Shown here: positions 1 to 7,108 of the stretch, piece after piece
Numbering within the stretch: the first letter of the stretch is position 1
Layout of the letters: every line of letters starts with the position of its first letter
From: a virus
IMG/VR virus record: IMGVR_UViG_3300025806_000112
Coordinates: 1-32,576 of that record
Length of the DNA: 32,576 bases
Direction: 5' to 3' (one strand)
The notes under the pieces: model-generated
Databases searched by the model: none
The model's input: the letters and a program-made list of their open reading frames with translations, nothing else
What the model was told of the DNA's origin: nothing
Program-made: the position numbers and the translations under genes

Positions 1-1
1 T

Positions 2-1816
2 AAAGAAGATTTCCAAATACTGTCGGCGCGTGACCATTGCAGACTTAGGCCGGGCATGTATTTAGGTTCAACCTCAAAAGAAAAAGTCGAAAGATTCATT
101 AGCGGTCAGTGGGGCAATTATGAATACGTTCCTGCTATTATCAAAATGGTTGATGAAATCATTGATAATGCTATTGATGAAGCTATCCGTACAAACTATG
201 AATACGCAAATCAAATCTCGGTCAACGTCAACGGAAATTCAATTGAAATTTCAGACAATGGCAGAGGTATTCCTCAAGCAGAAATCCTAACACCAGACGG
301 AGATAAAATTCTTCAACCTGTCGCAGCTTGGACAAGAACTAATGCAGGTTCTTCATTCAATGATAACCGTACTACAATCGGTGCTAACGGTGTAGGTTCG
401 GCCTGTACAAACTTCATGTCAACAAAGTTTCATGGCTCTACTTGGTCAAAAGGAAATCGCGTCGACGTCGATTGTACAGATGGCGCCGCTGATATTAAAT
501 GGGATACTTCAAAGAAAGCCGGTAATGGTACTCTTGTACGGTTTACACCTGACTTTGATTTGTTCTCTATTAACACACTTGATGAAATTGACATTGAGGC
601 ATTCATTGAAGATAGATTAGCGTCACTTGAGATTGCATTTCCTGAGATTGCCTTTAAGTTCAATAAGCGTAGACTGAAAGCCTCTACTATTCGTAAGTAT
701 GCTGAAATGTATACTTCTGATAATGAAGCAAGCATTGTTATATCGCAAGGTGAGAATTCTTCTTTCTTTGTTGCTTCATCTGAAGATGGGTTTAGAACAA
801 CTTCGTATATCAATGGTGTTAATACCCGACAAGGTGGTACGTATGTCGATTACATTACTAATGGTATTGTCGATGAACTTATCAAAATGGTTAAACGTAA
901 ATATAAAATTGATGTAGCGAAATCTACTTTTAAGTCAGGTTTTACATTCGTATTGTTTGCTCGTAACTTTAAAGATCCTAAGTATGACAGTCAAACGAAA
1001 GAAAGGCTGACATCTAATTTATCTGAAGTAAAAGTACATTATGATGGCGATTCCTTTGATAAAATTGCGCGTAAGATTATGAACGCTGAAGATATCATTG
1101 GACCTATTGTCGAAGCACAGCTTGCAAAGAAGATTGCTGCTGATAAACGTGCTGCTACTCTTGCTCAAAAGAAACTCAAAAAGGTTCGAGTCGCAAAACA
1201 CATTGCTTCGACCACACGTGATTCTACTTTGTTTATTACCGAAGGCGATAGCGCAATTGGTTATTTCCTTAAAGTTCGTAATCCAAAGACAAGTGGTGCA
1301 TATCCATTACGTGGTGTTATTATGAATGTTTGGGATATGAAACCTGCTGATGTACTTAAGAATAAAGAACTTGGAGAATTGGTTGCAATACTTGGACTCG
1401 ATATTAATGATCCTGATAGTGTAGATCGTATGTACTATAATGGCATTGCAACGTTAACCGATCAGGATCATGATGGTATTGGTCACATCATGCCATTGCT
1501 AATTGCTTTCTTTTATAAATTCTGGCCTCGATTGTTTGAAGACGGTAAAGTTCATGTTGCAAGAACGCCTATTCTCATATCGTCAAAAGGTAAAGACGTT
1601 AAGTGGTTTTATACGTATGATGACGCGGCTAAATTCAAAACTGAATCTACAGGCTATCACCATCGTTACATAAAAGGTCTTGCATCACATACCGAACAAG
1701 AATACGATAAGATTATCAATACGCCAAATCTTGATACTATTACTATCGACGACCCTAATTGGTTTGAAATTATTTATGGTAAAGATAGTCAATTAAGAAA
1801 AGACTGGTTGACGTAA
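2..1816 (+). CDS. 39: Type II DNA topoisomerase, large (ATPase/TOPRIM) subunit, 5'-truncated
   Basis: ATPase and TOPRIM subunit of the phage topoisomerase; with gp52 it relaxes DNA and supports replication. The frame is open from position 2, reading KEDFQILSARDHCRLRPG before the first ATG at 56. This matches the N-terminal part of the T4 gp39 family, so the gene starts upstream of the window and 56 is an internal Met. GHKL ATP-binding motifs are visible: EIIDNAIDEA near 150-180, SDNGRGIP near 250-275 and GANGVGSA near 381-405. The TOPRIM domain is in the same chain: TEGDSA near 1238-1255 and TDQDHDG near 1457-1475. T4 splits this chain into gp39 and gp60; here it is one gene, as in many T4 relatives. 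A hairpin terminator and a new promoter follow. Confidence 0.95.
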   Translation, partial: KEDFQILSARDHCRLRPGMYLGSTSKEKVERFISGQWGNYEYVPAIIKMVDEIIDNAIDEAIRTNYEYANQISVNVNGNSIEISDNGRGIPQAEILTPDGDKILQPVAAWTRTNAGSSFNDNRTTIGANGVGSACTNFMSTKFHGSTWSKGNRVDVDCTDGAADIKWDTSKKAGNGTLVRFTPDFDLFSINTLDEIDIEAFIEDRLASLEIAFPEIAFKFNKRRLKASTIRKYAEMYTSDNEASIVISQGENSSFFVASSEDGFRTTSYINGVNTRQGGTYVDYITNGIVDELIKMVKRKYKIDVAKSTFKSGFTFVLFARNFKDPKYDSQTKERLTSNLSEVKVHYDGDSFDKIARKIMNAEDIIGPIVEAQLAKKIAADKRAATLAQKKLKKVRVAKHIASTTRDSTLFITEGDSAIGYFLKVRNPKTSGAYPLRGVIMNVWDMKPADVLKNKELGELVAILGLDINDPDSVDRMYYNGIATLTDQDHDGIGHIMPLLIAFFYKFWPRLFEDGKVHVARTPILISSKGKDVKWFYTYDDAAKFKTESTGYHHRYIKGLASHTEQEYDKIINTPNLDTITIDDPNWFEIIYGKDSQLRKDWLT

Positions 1817-1818
1817 AG

Positions 1819-1838
1819 GAATATGGATATTCTTTTTT
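1819..1838 (+). terminator. Weak AT-rich intrinsic terminator after topoisomerase large subunit
   Basis: GAATAT (1819-1824), GG and ATATTC (1827-1832) form a 6-bp palindrome that can fold as a short stem, directly followed by six Ts (1833-1838). It begins 3 nt after the stop codon and lies just upstream of the next promoter. The stem is short and AT-rich, so efficiency is doubtful. The T-rich part is also shared with the promoter cassette at 4198-4268, so it may be an upstream promoter element instead. Confidence 0.5.
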
Positions 1839-1853
1839 GTTCTAATACAGCCG

Positions 1854-1882
1854 TTGACATCAAAGTTGATTCTTGATATAAT
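1854..1882 (+). promoter_or_regulatory. Sigma70-type promoter (early)
   Basis: TTGACA at 1854-1859 and TATAAT at 1877-1882 with a 17-bp spacer: a perfect consensus host promoter. The predicted start is near 1889, leaving a short leader before the DUF551 gene at 1913. It would also serve gp52, which overlaps that gene by 1 bp. About 70 bp around it is nearly repeated at 4198-4268. Confidence 0.9.
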
Positions 1883-1912
1883 AGTACCATAAATTGAATT
1901 GAGGAATAAAAC

Positions 1913-2107
1913 ATGAGTAATTGGATTAGCGTTAAAGATGAAATGCCTGGGTTAGAACACACGATGGTCATCGTTGACTTTTACGGTGGTAACGTAGGTG
2001 TAGGATATCCCCATAAAGGAAAAATCCTCGATGAACCTATGGGTATGTTATTTAACGGTGTAACACATTGGCAACCGATGCCTGCACCATTTAAGGAACA
2101 AGAGTAA
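1913..2107 (+). CDS. DUF551-type small protein
   Basis: 64 residues. It opens with NWISVKDEMP and ends with VTHWQPMPAP, the two conserved ends of the DUF551 family (typically W-I-S-V...P at the start and THW-P-P at the end). The function of this family is unknown; it is common in phages and prophages. A GAGGAAT ribosome site precedes the ATG. The stop overlaps the gp52 start by one base (TAATG), so the two are likely translationally coupled and both are transcribed from the promoter at 1854. It sits between the two topoisomerase subunit genes; whether it affects the enzyme cannot be told from sequence. Confidence 0.85.
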   Translation: MSNWISVKDEMPGLEHTMVIVDFYGGNVGVGYPHKGKILDEPMGMLFNGVTHWQPMPAPFKEQE

Positions 2108-3417
2108 TGGAATATAGTTTATCAGAAATGGCAAACAACGAAATAAAAGGTTTTGCTTTATATACAATTGAAAGCAGAGCTATTCCGTCAATTTGTGATG
2201 GGATGAAGCCAGTTAATCGCTTTTACTTGTACTCGTCTTTAGTCAATACCGCAAAAGACTTCAAAAAGGTATCAGCCGTTTCCGGTATTGTATCAGATTA
2301 TGGATATAACCACGGAGAAGCTAGTGCTGCAGGTGCAGGCCAGTTAATGGCCGCAACGTGGAATAACAATGTTTGTTTGATTGAAGGTCGTGGATCTTTT
2401 GGTACACGTCAAGTGCCTCAAGCAGGTGCCGCTCGATATGTTTACACCAGATTACATCCTAACTTTAATAAGTATGTTAAAGATATTGATCTTGTACTTC
2501 AGCATGAAGATCCTGAGCATATTCCGCCTAAATTCTATATGCCAGTTATACCGCTCGTATTAGCAAATGGCACAAAAGGTATTGCTACTGGTTTTGCAAC
2601 AAACATACTGCCGCGTTCTACAAAAGATTTAATTAATGCGTGTAAAGAATACATCACAACTGGTAAGATCAAGAAAAACCTTCCAATTATATTTCCTGAC
2701 TTCAAAGGCAAAACTGTGGCAATGCTTGATAATCAATATGATTGTTATGGAATTGTAAAACGTGTTAACAGCAATACAGTTGCTATCAGTGAAATACCTT
2801 ATGGTACTGATCGTGAAACCTATGTAAAGATACTTGATAAACTTGAGAGCGAGAATAAAATATCTGGCTTTGAAGATCAGTGTTCATCTGATGGTTTCAC
2901 GTTTGAAGTAAGGTTTAAGCGTGCCGATCTTGCTAAGTTAAAAGAAGATCAGTTAATTGCTTTGCTTAAACTTAAAAAGTCACATACTGAAAACCTAAAT
3001 GTAATTGATTGGAACGGTACTTTACGTCAATATGACGACCATAAACAATTAATCATTGACTTTATTGAATATCGTATGGCAAATTTCGTTAAGCGTAGAA
3101 TTGAATTACGCAAAGCTGAAACGTCGGAAGCATACCGTTGGTTAACCGTTAAAAAGGAATTCGTTAGTGCCGTACTTGATGAGGTTATTAAATTCAAAGG
3201 TCGAAAGAAAGCTGATGTTACTAAACAGATTTTAACTGAAACCTTTGCAACCGAAAGCGATGCCGATCGTTTACTTAAGATGAACATTATGTCACTTACG
3301 GCTGAAATGGTAAAAGCTCTTAAAGAACAGATCAAAGCAGCTCAAGATGAACTTAAGTATTGGAAAGGAACTAATGAAGCCGAACAGTTTAACTTAGATC
3401 TTCAAGAACTATCCTAA
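2107..3417 (+). CDS. 52: Type II DNA topoisomerase, medium (DNA cleavage) subunit gp52
   Basis: 436 residues, against about 442 in T4 gp52. DNA-breaking/rejoining subunit of the phage topoisomerase, homologous to GyrA/ParC. Visible family features: IPSICDGMKPVNR near residues 26-38; DYGYNHGEAS near 64-73; GRGSFGTRQVPQAGAARYVY near 94-113, which carries the catalytic tyrosine (Tyr111 directly after Arg110 is the best candidate by analogy with Arg-Tyr in GyrA); and the IATGFATNILP motif near 158-168. The C-terminal part is helical and charged, as expected for the coiled-coil arm. It follows the DUF551 gene with a 1-bp overlap. In T4 genes 39 and 52 are well separated; here only one small gene lies between them. 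Confidence 0.96.
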   Translation: MEYSLSEMANNEIKGFALYTIESRAIPSICDGMKPVNRFYLYSSLVNTAKDFKKVSAVSGIVSDYGYNHGEASAAGAGQLMAATWNNNVCLIEGRGSFGTRQVPQAGAARYVYTRLHPNFNKYVKDIDLVLQHEDPEHIPPKFYMPVIPLVLANGTKGIATGFATNILPRSTKDLINACKEYITTGKIKKNLPIIFPDFKGKTVAMLDNQYDCYGIVKRVNSNTVAISEIPYGTDRETYVKILDKLESENKISGFEDQCSSDGFTFEVRFKRADLAKLKEDQLIALLKLKKSHTENLNVIDWNGTLRQYDDHKQLIIDFIEYRMANFVKRRIELRKAETSEAYRWLTVKKEFVSAVLDEVIKFKGRKKADVTKQILTETFATESDADRLLKMNIMSLTAEMVKALKEQIKAAQDELKYWKGTNEAEQFNLDLQELS

Positions 3418-3441
3418 TAACTAAACGATCTAATAAAGTTA

Positions 3442-3470
3442 TTGACATGGACGTCAATTTGTATTATAAT
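3442..3470 (+). promoter_or_regulatory. Sigma70-type promoter (early)
   Basis: TTGACA at 3442-3447, TATAAT at 3465-3470, spacer 17 bp. It lies just after gp52 and drives the small early genes from 3505. It shares the upstream TCTAATAAAGTT and the downstream TATAATAG with the other promoters in the window. Confidence 0.88.
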
Positions 3471-3504
3471 AGATCTATAAATTAATAAAGGAAATTGAAG
3501 TATT

Positions 3505-3735
3505 TTGGTAAACATTAATAAAGCGGTTTTTAAAGAAACCAGTGAAATCGTAATCTCAGGTTTAGTTGTTAACTATCCACTGTCAATTGTAATAATATGG
3601 CTTATAGTTGAAGTCATGGATATAACAAATGCCATCGCAATTGCTTCTATATCAACCGCAATAATGACCGTCTTTGCTTACCTTCGGGTTTATACGATAC
3701 GGTTAAAGAATCATAAAAGAAATGATAAACTGTAA
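3505..3735 (+). CDS. Small two-helix membrane protein
   Basis: 76 residues from a TTG start; no ATG is available near the N-terminus. AAGGAA at 3488-3493 is an acceptable ribosome site, though slightly far. Two hydrophobic segments (about residues 16-37 and 41-62) are followed by a basic tail (RVYTIRLKNHKR), which suggests two inner-membrane helices with the C-terminus in the cytoplasm. The layout F-K-E-T-S ... TIRL resembles small phage membrane proteins of the DUF7220 type; this is recalled rather than tested. It is first in the transcript from the promoter at 3442. The exact start is uncertain. Confidence 0.65.
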   Translation: MVNINKAVFKETSEIVISGLVVNYPLSIVIIWLIVEVMDITNAIAIASISTAIMTVFAYLRVYTIRLKNHKRNDKL

Positions 3736-3764
3736 ACATTACTTTAAATTTTAGGAGTATTACA

Positions 3765-3917
3765 ATGCAACATTCAGTTGTAAAACCATCACACCGCAAT
3801 TTCGTCGCAAAGTGGGCAAGGAAATATAACTTGGCTCATGTTGAAGTAGACCGTAAAGCTGAAAGCAAACGCGGCAAAATCAAGCATAAGAAACGTGGTG
3901 ACGATTATGAGTTTTGA
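3765..3917 (+). CDS. Small basic hypothetical protein (50 aa)
   Basis: 50 residues beginning MQHSVVKPSHRNFVAKWARK, rich in Lys, Arg and His, with a KRGKIKHKKRG stretch before the C-terminus. A strong ribosome site (TAGGAGT at 3752-3758) precedes the ATG. Its end overlaps the next gene's ATG at 3907 by 11 bases, as is normal in compact phage operons. Not recognised. The charge suggests nucleic-acid or ribosome contact, but that is only an inference. Small proteins of this kind starting MQHSVxKPxHRN occur in T4-type marine phages as far as I recall. Confidence 0.7.
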   Translation: MQHSVVKPSHRNFVAKWARKYNLAHVEVDRKAESKRGKIKHKKRGDDYEF

Positions 3918-4188
3918 TTTTAATGATTTTGGTTTCACTGCAGTCAATGAAAACGAACTTGAGGTAGTACAAAACGCCGCCGCGGCCGTTGAGTTAACAT
4001 CAGCTGAAATGGAATCATCGTTATTAGAACTTCGTGGTAAGTTGGATGCAATGCATTCTGCGGTAATCCCATTACTGAATAACTTGAGTGCTAATCCTGA
4101 ACGTGATTACATATATTGGCCTGGAGCTAAACGTACTGAAGTCATTGAAGCGTTCAAAGCAAATCTATTGCAAATAAAAGACAAATAG
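3907..4188 (+). CDS. Conserved T4-type marine phage protein (93 aa)
   Basis: Starts at the ATG at 3907 (MSFDFNDFGFTAVNENELE). An in-frame GTG at 3895 would add four residues but lacks a better ribosome site. The protein is helical, with an alanine/glutamate-rich middle and the C-terminal signature IPLLNNLSANPERDYIYWP near residues 55-73, followed by an EAFKANL helix. This N- and C-terminal pair is familiar from small hypothetical proteins of cyanophages and other marine T4-like phages; no function is known. It follows the 50-aa gene with an 11-bp overlap. Confidence 0.8.
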   Translation: MSFDFNDFGFTAVNENELEVVQNAAAAVELTSAEMESSLLELRGKLDAMHSAVIPLLNNLSANPERDYIYWPGAKRTEVIEAFKANLLQIKDK

Positions 4189-4223
4189 TTATAAGTATAT
4201 TCTTTTTTGTTCTAATAAAGTTG

Positions 4224-4252
4224 TTGACACAATGCGCTACTGTTGATATAAT
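4224..4252 (+). promoter_or_regulatory. Sigma70-type promoter (early)
   Basis: TTGACA at 4224-4229, TATAAT at 4247-4252, spacer 17 bp. The flanks (T-rich block upstream, TATAATAGTACCATAAATTGA downstream) are nearly the same as at the 1854 promoter, so the two are copies of one cassette. It drives the small-gene run from 4289 to 5445. Confidence 0.9.
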
Positions 4253-4288
4253 AGTACCATAAATTGATAACAACCATTTGGAAATATT

Positions 4289-4447
4289 ATGAAATACTTT
4301 ATTATACAATCGCTTAAAAACCGTCGCGGCATCTGGGTTGAGGAAGAGGATGTTGCTGAAATTCTCGAACATTACTTCGCAGGTCATAAGAAGGTGACCA
4401 AGACTGAAATCTCTGAAGAAGAGTACTTTCACAGTATTTACGGGTAA
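4289..4447 (+). CDS. Small hypothetical protein (52 aa)
   Basis: 52 residues starting MKYFIIQSLKNRRGIWVEEE and ending EEEYFHSIYG. A TTGGAAAT ribosome site lies before the ATG, and it is the first gene after the promoter at 4224. Residues 19-32 (acidic, then AEILEHYF) look like one amphipathic helix. Not recognised. The compact operon position and good ribosome site support it being real; function unknown. Confidence 0.7.
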   Translation: MKYFIIQSLKNRRGIWVEEEDVAEILEHYFAGHKKVTKTEISEEEYFHSIYG

Positions 4448-4458
4448 GGAATTATATT

Positions 4459-4596
4459 ATGACAAAAGCAAAACGTTTAAAATTAATCGCAAAGTGTGTA
4501 AAGAAAGTAAATGCTGAAAGACGCATGGAAAGTAAGGTGAAGAAGCAGGTACTTAAAAGTCGTGAGAAGATGAATACGTTAAACGTGGAGTGGTAA
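4459..4596 (+). CDS. Very small basic protein (45 aa)
   Basis: 45 residues, MTKAKRLKLIAKCVKKVNAE then a continuous Lys/Arg-rich helix-like stretch to LNVEW. The stop is one base before the next ATG (TAACATG), and AAGGA at 4446-4450 is the ribosome site. Likely one basic amphipathic helix that could bind nucleic acid or a host enzyme; this is inference only. No family recognised. Confidence 0.65.
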   Translation: MTKAKRLKLIAKCVKKVNAERRMESKVKKQVLKSREKMNTLNVEW

Positions 4597-4597
4597 C

Positions 4598-4945
4598 ATG
4601 AGTACAACTGAAAAAATCGTAACGATGTTACGTGATAGGTCAGCAGTTGGCCTTGATAAGTATGGAGTTTCTATTGATCGTAATGATTTAACATTTGATG
4701 AATGGTGTCAGCATGCCATCGAAGAAATGCTTGATGGCGCTCAGTATTTACAAAGAGCAAAAGATGTTTACAATGAAGCGGATAAGTTGGTAAAACCTCT
4801 TAACTATGCTAGCTTCTTAAGGCTGTGTCGTGACCCAGAGAAATGGCGTTATGGTGACGAAGTTACGCCAAAGCAATTACTAGACATTTATAAAAAGCTA
4901 GTAGTTAATGGTTATATTAGTGAAAAGGGGAAGTCAGGTGAATAA
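4598..4945 (+). CDS. Conserved phage protein with QHAIEE motif (115 aa)
   Basis: The N-terminal half has the pattern R-x-x-x-G-x-x-KYG-x-x-x-DRNDL-x-x-x-EWCQHAIEEMLDGAQYLQRA (residues about 12-54), which is frequent in phage proteins of unknown function. The paired acidic residues in the helix after QHA recall the all-alpha MazG/dATPase-like pyrophosphohydrolases, but I cannot show the full metal-binding set. The C-terminal half (after about residue 60) is different and unrecognised, possibly a small added helical domain. Overlaps the next gene by 8 bp. Nucleotide metabolism is possible but unproven. Confidence 0.75.
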   Translation: MSTTEKIVTMLRDRSAVGLDKYGVSIDRNDLTFDEWCQHAIEEMLDGAQYLQRAKDVYNEADKLVKPLNYASFLRLCRDPEKWRYGDEVTPKQLLDIYKKLVVNGYISEKGKSGE

Positions 4946-5216
4946 AGTTGATGATATGAGTTATGTATTAGAATCGCTTCGCAATAATACATGTGTAGTT
5001 GAATTTACCAAAAAGAATGGTGAATTTCGGAAAATGCGATGCACCACTGATGCAAACAAAATTCCTGGGTGCGATATTCCTGAAGAAGGAATTGCATTAA
5101 CAAGTGAAACTCATAGTGCAGTTAAGTGTTATGATGTTGAAGCACAAGGTTGGCGTTCCTTTATTATTGAAAACGTTTTGAAGTTTAGTTTAGTTGAGGT
5201 TGTCAATGATTTCTGA
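4938..5216 (+). CDS. SH3-like beta-barrel phage protein
   Basis: 92 residues from a GTG at 4938. This start is chosen because AGGGGAAG at 4925-4932 is well spaced before it and because homologues begin near the L-R-x-N-T-C-V-V-E-F-T-K strand; an in-frame GTG at 4908 has no such site. The sequence VVEFTKKNGEFRKMRCTTDA, then IP, then YDVEAQGWRSFIIENVL fits the small SH3-fold proteins common in T4-like phages (x-V-x-F-T-K-x-x-G...M-K-C-T-L...W-D-x-E-x-x-G-W-R-S-F). Function unknown. It overlaps both neighbours (8 bp and 11 bp), so it is translated as part of a coupled run ending with gp33. Confidence 0.75.
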   Translation: MNKVDDMSYVLESLRNNTCVVEFTKKNGEFRKMRCTTDANKIPGCDIPEEGIALTSETHSAVKCYDVEAQGWRSFIIENVLKFSLVEVVNDF

Positions 5217-5445
5217 AGAAACTGATTTCATAACGTCGATGAAGTTTGCTATGATGGTTGAAAACATGGTACACAATACTAATGCTGGCTATATCGAATC
5301 AGTATTAAAAATCTGTGAAGATAACAGCATTGACACAATGGATGCATCACGTTTAATTAGCACTCCATTGAAGTCAAAAATTGAAGCTGAAGCTGTCGAG
5401 TTTAATTATATTAAATCCGATAGTAATAGCAGATTACCAGTATAA
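5206..5445 (+). CDS. 33: Late transcription co-activator gp33-like
   Basis: 79 residues from the ATG at 5206 (GAGG at 5196-5199 is the ribosome site). The core YIESVLKICEDNSIDTMDAS, then LISTPLKSKIEAEAVEFNYI fits the gp33 family of T4-type phages. T4 gp33 bridges host RNA polymerase (beta flap) and the sliding clamp to activate late promoters. Context agrees: T4 also groups genes 33, 59 and 32. It is shorter than T4 gp33 (about 112 aa), as is usual for the marine versions. Its presence matches the TATAAATA late promoters later in the window; the late sigma gp55 is not in this window. Confidence 0.75.
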   Translation: MISEETDFITSMKFAMMVENMVHNTNAGYIESVLKICEDNSIDTMDASRLISTPLKSKIEAEAVEFNYIKSDSNSRLPV

Positions 5446-5450
5446 AGTTG

Positions 5451-5479
5451 TTGACATCCGATCATTTGTTTGTTATAAT
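5451..5479 (+). promoter_or_regulatory. Sigma70-type promoter upstream of gp59
   Basis: TTGACA at 5451-5456, TATAAT at 5474-5479, spacer 17 bp. It begins five bases after the gp33 stop and would start RNA near 5486, just before the gp59 ribosome site (TAAGGAAC at 5491-5498). It shares TATAAAGTTGTTGACA and TATAATAG with the other promoters. Confidence 0.88.
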
Positions 5480-5503
5480 AGCTACTCAATTAAGGAACCA
5501 AGT

Positions 5504-6091
5504 ATGTCATTAGATCCGTATCACTGTTATTATCTGTACAACGCAATGCGATTACATTTCACCAGTGATTACGATGCTAATAAGTATAAGTTCAAAACTA
5601 GTGCCAACCCAAAGTCTTATTACAAAAGACGTGATAAGTATTTCTTTGGTAAGTTGGCACGTAGGTTTGATGATACTAAATCTTTATTGGATTATTACGT
5701 TGCCCATTTTGCTAAAGGAAACAATTGGGTTGGTGATATGATTACCAATGAAGATACTTACAAAAATTGGCAACGTATTAGTCAGTCGTTAGGTTATACT
5801 TTTAAGTCTGATTTGGAGAAGTTTCAATTTGATGTTGAAGCCTTTGATGAAATTGTAAAGTATTCTGAGCCTTATCCATTAGTTATACAGAAGTACTTAG
5901 GAGGTGAGATTTGCTTAGAAACACTCGTTATATTAAATAAGTTAACTAAGTTCGTCAGTCGTGTCGATAAAGAAATAAACGATACAATTGTGTGGCCCGA
6001 CGTTAAAGATCTTATATATAATTATGACCCATTCCTAGAAGTAGATTTGGGCGTAACTAAAAAAATTATATTAGATACGTTTACACAATAA
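5504..6091 (+). CDS. 59: DNA helicase loader gp59
   Basis: 195 residues against 217 in T4. Loads the replicative helicase (gp41) onto gp32-covered forked DNA. The signature KRRDKYFFGKLARRF near residues 41-55 matches T4 KRRDKYFFQKL, and the following WVGDM (T4 WIGDI), the KFQFDVEAFDEI stretch and the C-terminal VW-x-D pattern keep the same order. The ATG at 5504 is chosen over upstream in-frame codons, because those would overlap gp33 in another frame and the promoter at 5451 lies between. gp32 follows, as expected from the T4 33-59-32 group. Confidence 0.93.
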   Translation: MSLDPYHCYYLYNAMRLHFTSDYDANKYKFKTSANPKSYYKRRDKYFFGKLARRFDDTKSLLDYYVAHFAKGNNWVGDMITNEDTYKNWQRISQSLGYTFKSDLEKFQFDVEAFDEIVKYSEPYPLVIQKYLGGEICLETLVILNKLTKFVSRVDKEINDTIVWPDVKDLIYNYDPFLEVDLGVTKKIILDTFTQ

Positions 6092-6155
6092 TGTTTTATT
6101 ATTAAAAGTTTTTGAATCATACAGATATACAAAAATATACACCGGAGAAGTACAT

Positions 6156-7064
6156 ATGTCATTCGCAAAATTAAAGCAAAGTCGTTCTAAAGGTATTGAT
6201 GCCTTAGTAAAAGCAGCCGAAGCAGCATCAGGCGCAAACAATTCTAAAAATCGTGATGATGGTTTATGGAAGCCAACTCGCGATAAAGCCGGTAATGGTT
6301 ATGCCGTTATCCGTTTCCTACCACCGGCTGAAGGTGACGATCTTCCATGGGTAAAATACTGGGATCACGGTTTCCAAGGTCCAACTGGTCTTTGGTATAT
6401 TGAAAACTCATTAACTTCAATTGGCGGTGAAGATCCTGTTTCTGAAATGAACAGCGAACTTTGGTCAAGTGGTCTTGATGAAGATAAACAAACTGCTCGT
6501 GATCGCAAACGTCGCCTGCATTATGTTTCTAACATCTACGTAGTAAGCGATCCTGCTAATCCTGCTAATGATGGTCAAATCTTTCAATATAAATTTGGTA
6601 AGAAGATCTTTGATAAAATTATGGATGTTATGCAACCACAGTTTGATGATGAGACGCCAGTTAATCCTTATGACTTTTGGGAAGGTGCTGACTTTAAGAT
6701 TAAGATTCGTAAAGTTGAAGGTTGGGTCAATTATGATAAGTCTGAGTTCGCAGGTGCTTCACAGTTCATGGCGGGTGATGACGATAAGTTAGAAGAACTA
6801 TATGCTCAGATTAAACCATTATCGGTATATACTGATCCTAAGAACTATAAAACTTATGACGAATTGAAGACTAAGTTAATGCGTGTTCTTGGTGAATCTC
6901 GTCCAATGACTACCGCAGAACGTGTCGACCTTGATACTAAAGCTGAAGCACCGGTAAGGAAAGAAGCACCTGCTAAATCTGAAAAGATAGCAGTTGACGA
7001 TACTCCTACTAGTACTGAAGAAGATGACTCATTGAGTTACTTTGAGCAATTAGCAAACAGCTAA
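6156..7064 (+). CDS. 32: Single-stranded DNA-binding protein gp32 (zinc-less type)
   Basis: 302 residues, T4 length 301. Coats ssDNA during replication, recombination and repair. The N-terminal basic KLKQSRSK (residues 5-12) is the cooperativity (LAST-like) region. The core keeps RFLPP, HGFQGPTGLWYIE, LHYVSNIYVVSDPANPANDG and FGKKIFDKI. The C-terminus is acidic (EEDDSLSYFEQLANS), the protein-interaction tail. The zinc-binding Cys residues of T4 (after WYIE) are replaced (N-S-L-T-S-I-G-G-E-D-P-V-S-E-M) and no cysteine is seen anywhere in the protein. Cyanophage gp32 proteins have a similar segment. The ribosome site is GGAG at 6144-6147; I see no consensus sigma70 or late promoter in the 64-bp gap before it. 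Confidence 0.97.
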   Translation: MSFAKLKQSRSKGIDALVKAAEAASGANNSKNRDDGLWKPTRDKAGNGYAVIRFLPPAEGDDLPWVKYWDHGFQGPTGLWYIENSLTSIGGEDPVSEMNSELWSSGLDEDKQTARDRKRRLHYVSNIYVVSDPANPANDGQIFQYKFGKKIFDKIMDVMQPQFDDETPVNPYDFWEGADFKIKIRKVEGWVNYDKSEFAGASQFMAGDDDKLEELYAQIKPLSVYTDPKNYKTYDELKTKLMRVLGESRPMTTAERVDLDTKAEAPVRKEAPAKSEKIAVDDTPTSTEEDDSLSYFEQLANS

Positions 7065-7084
7065 ACAGTTTAAATGAATAAAGG

Positions 7085-7108
7085 AGGGGATCGTTAAGAT
7101 CCCCTTTT
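7085..7108 (+). terminator. Intrinsic terminator between converging gp32 and tape measure genes
   Basis: GGGGATC (7086-7092), loop GTTAA, GATCCCC (7098-7104), then TTTT (7105-7108). A 7-bp GC-rich stem in the 42-bp gap between gp32 (plus) and the tape measure stop (minus, 7107-7109). The T-run favours ending plus-strand transcription; the same stem could also weaken read-through from the other side. The T-run overlaps the minus-strand stop codon. Confidence 0.85.

Noticed and set aside
5381-5503. Longer gp59 reading frame starting 41 codons upstream
   Set aside because: The extra part overlaps gp33 and the promoter at 5451; homology to gp59 begins after 5504, where there is a ribosome site.
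6112-6141. Possible sigma70 promoter (TTGAAT, N18, TATACA) before gp32
   Set aside because: The start point would fall at or after the gp32 ribosome site, so it could not make a useful message; the match is also poor compared with the other promoters.
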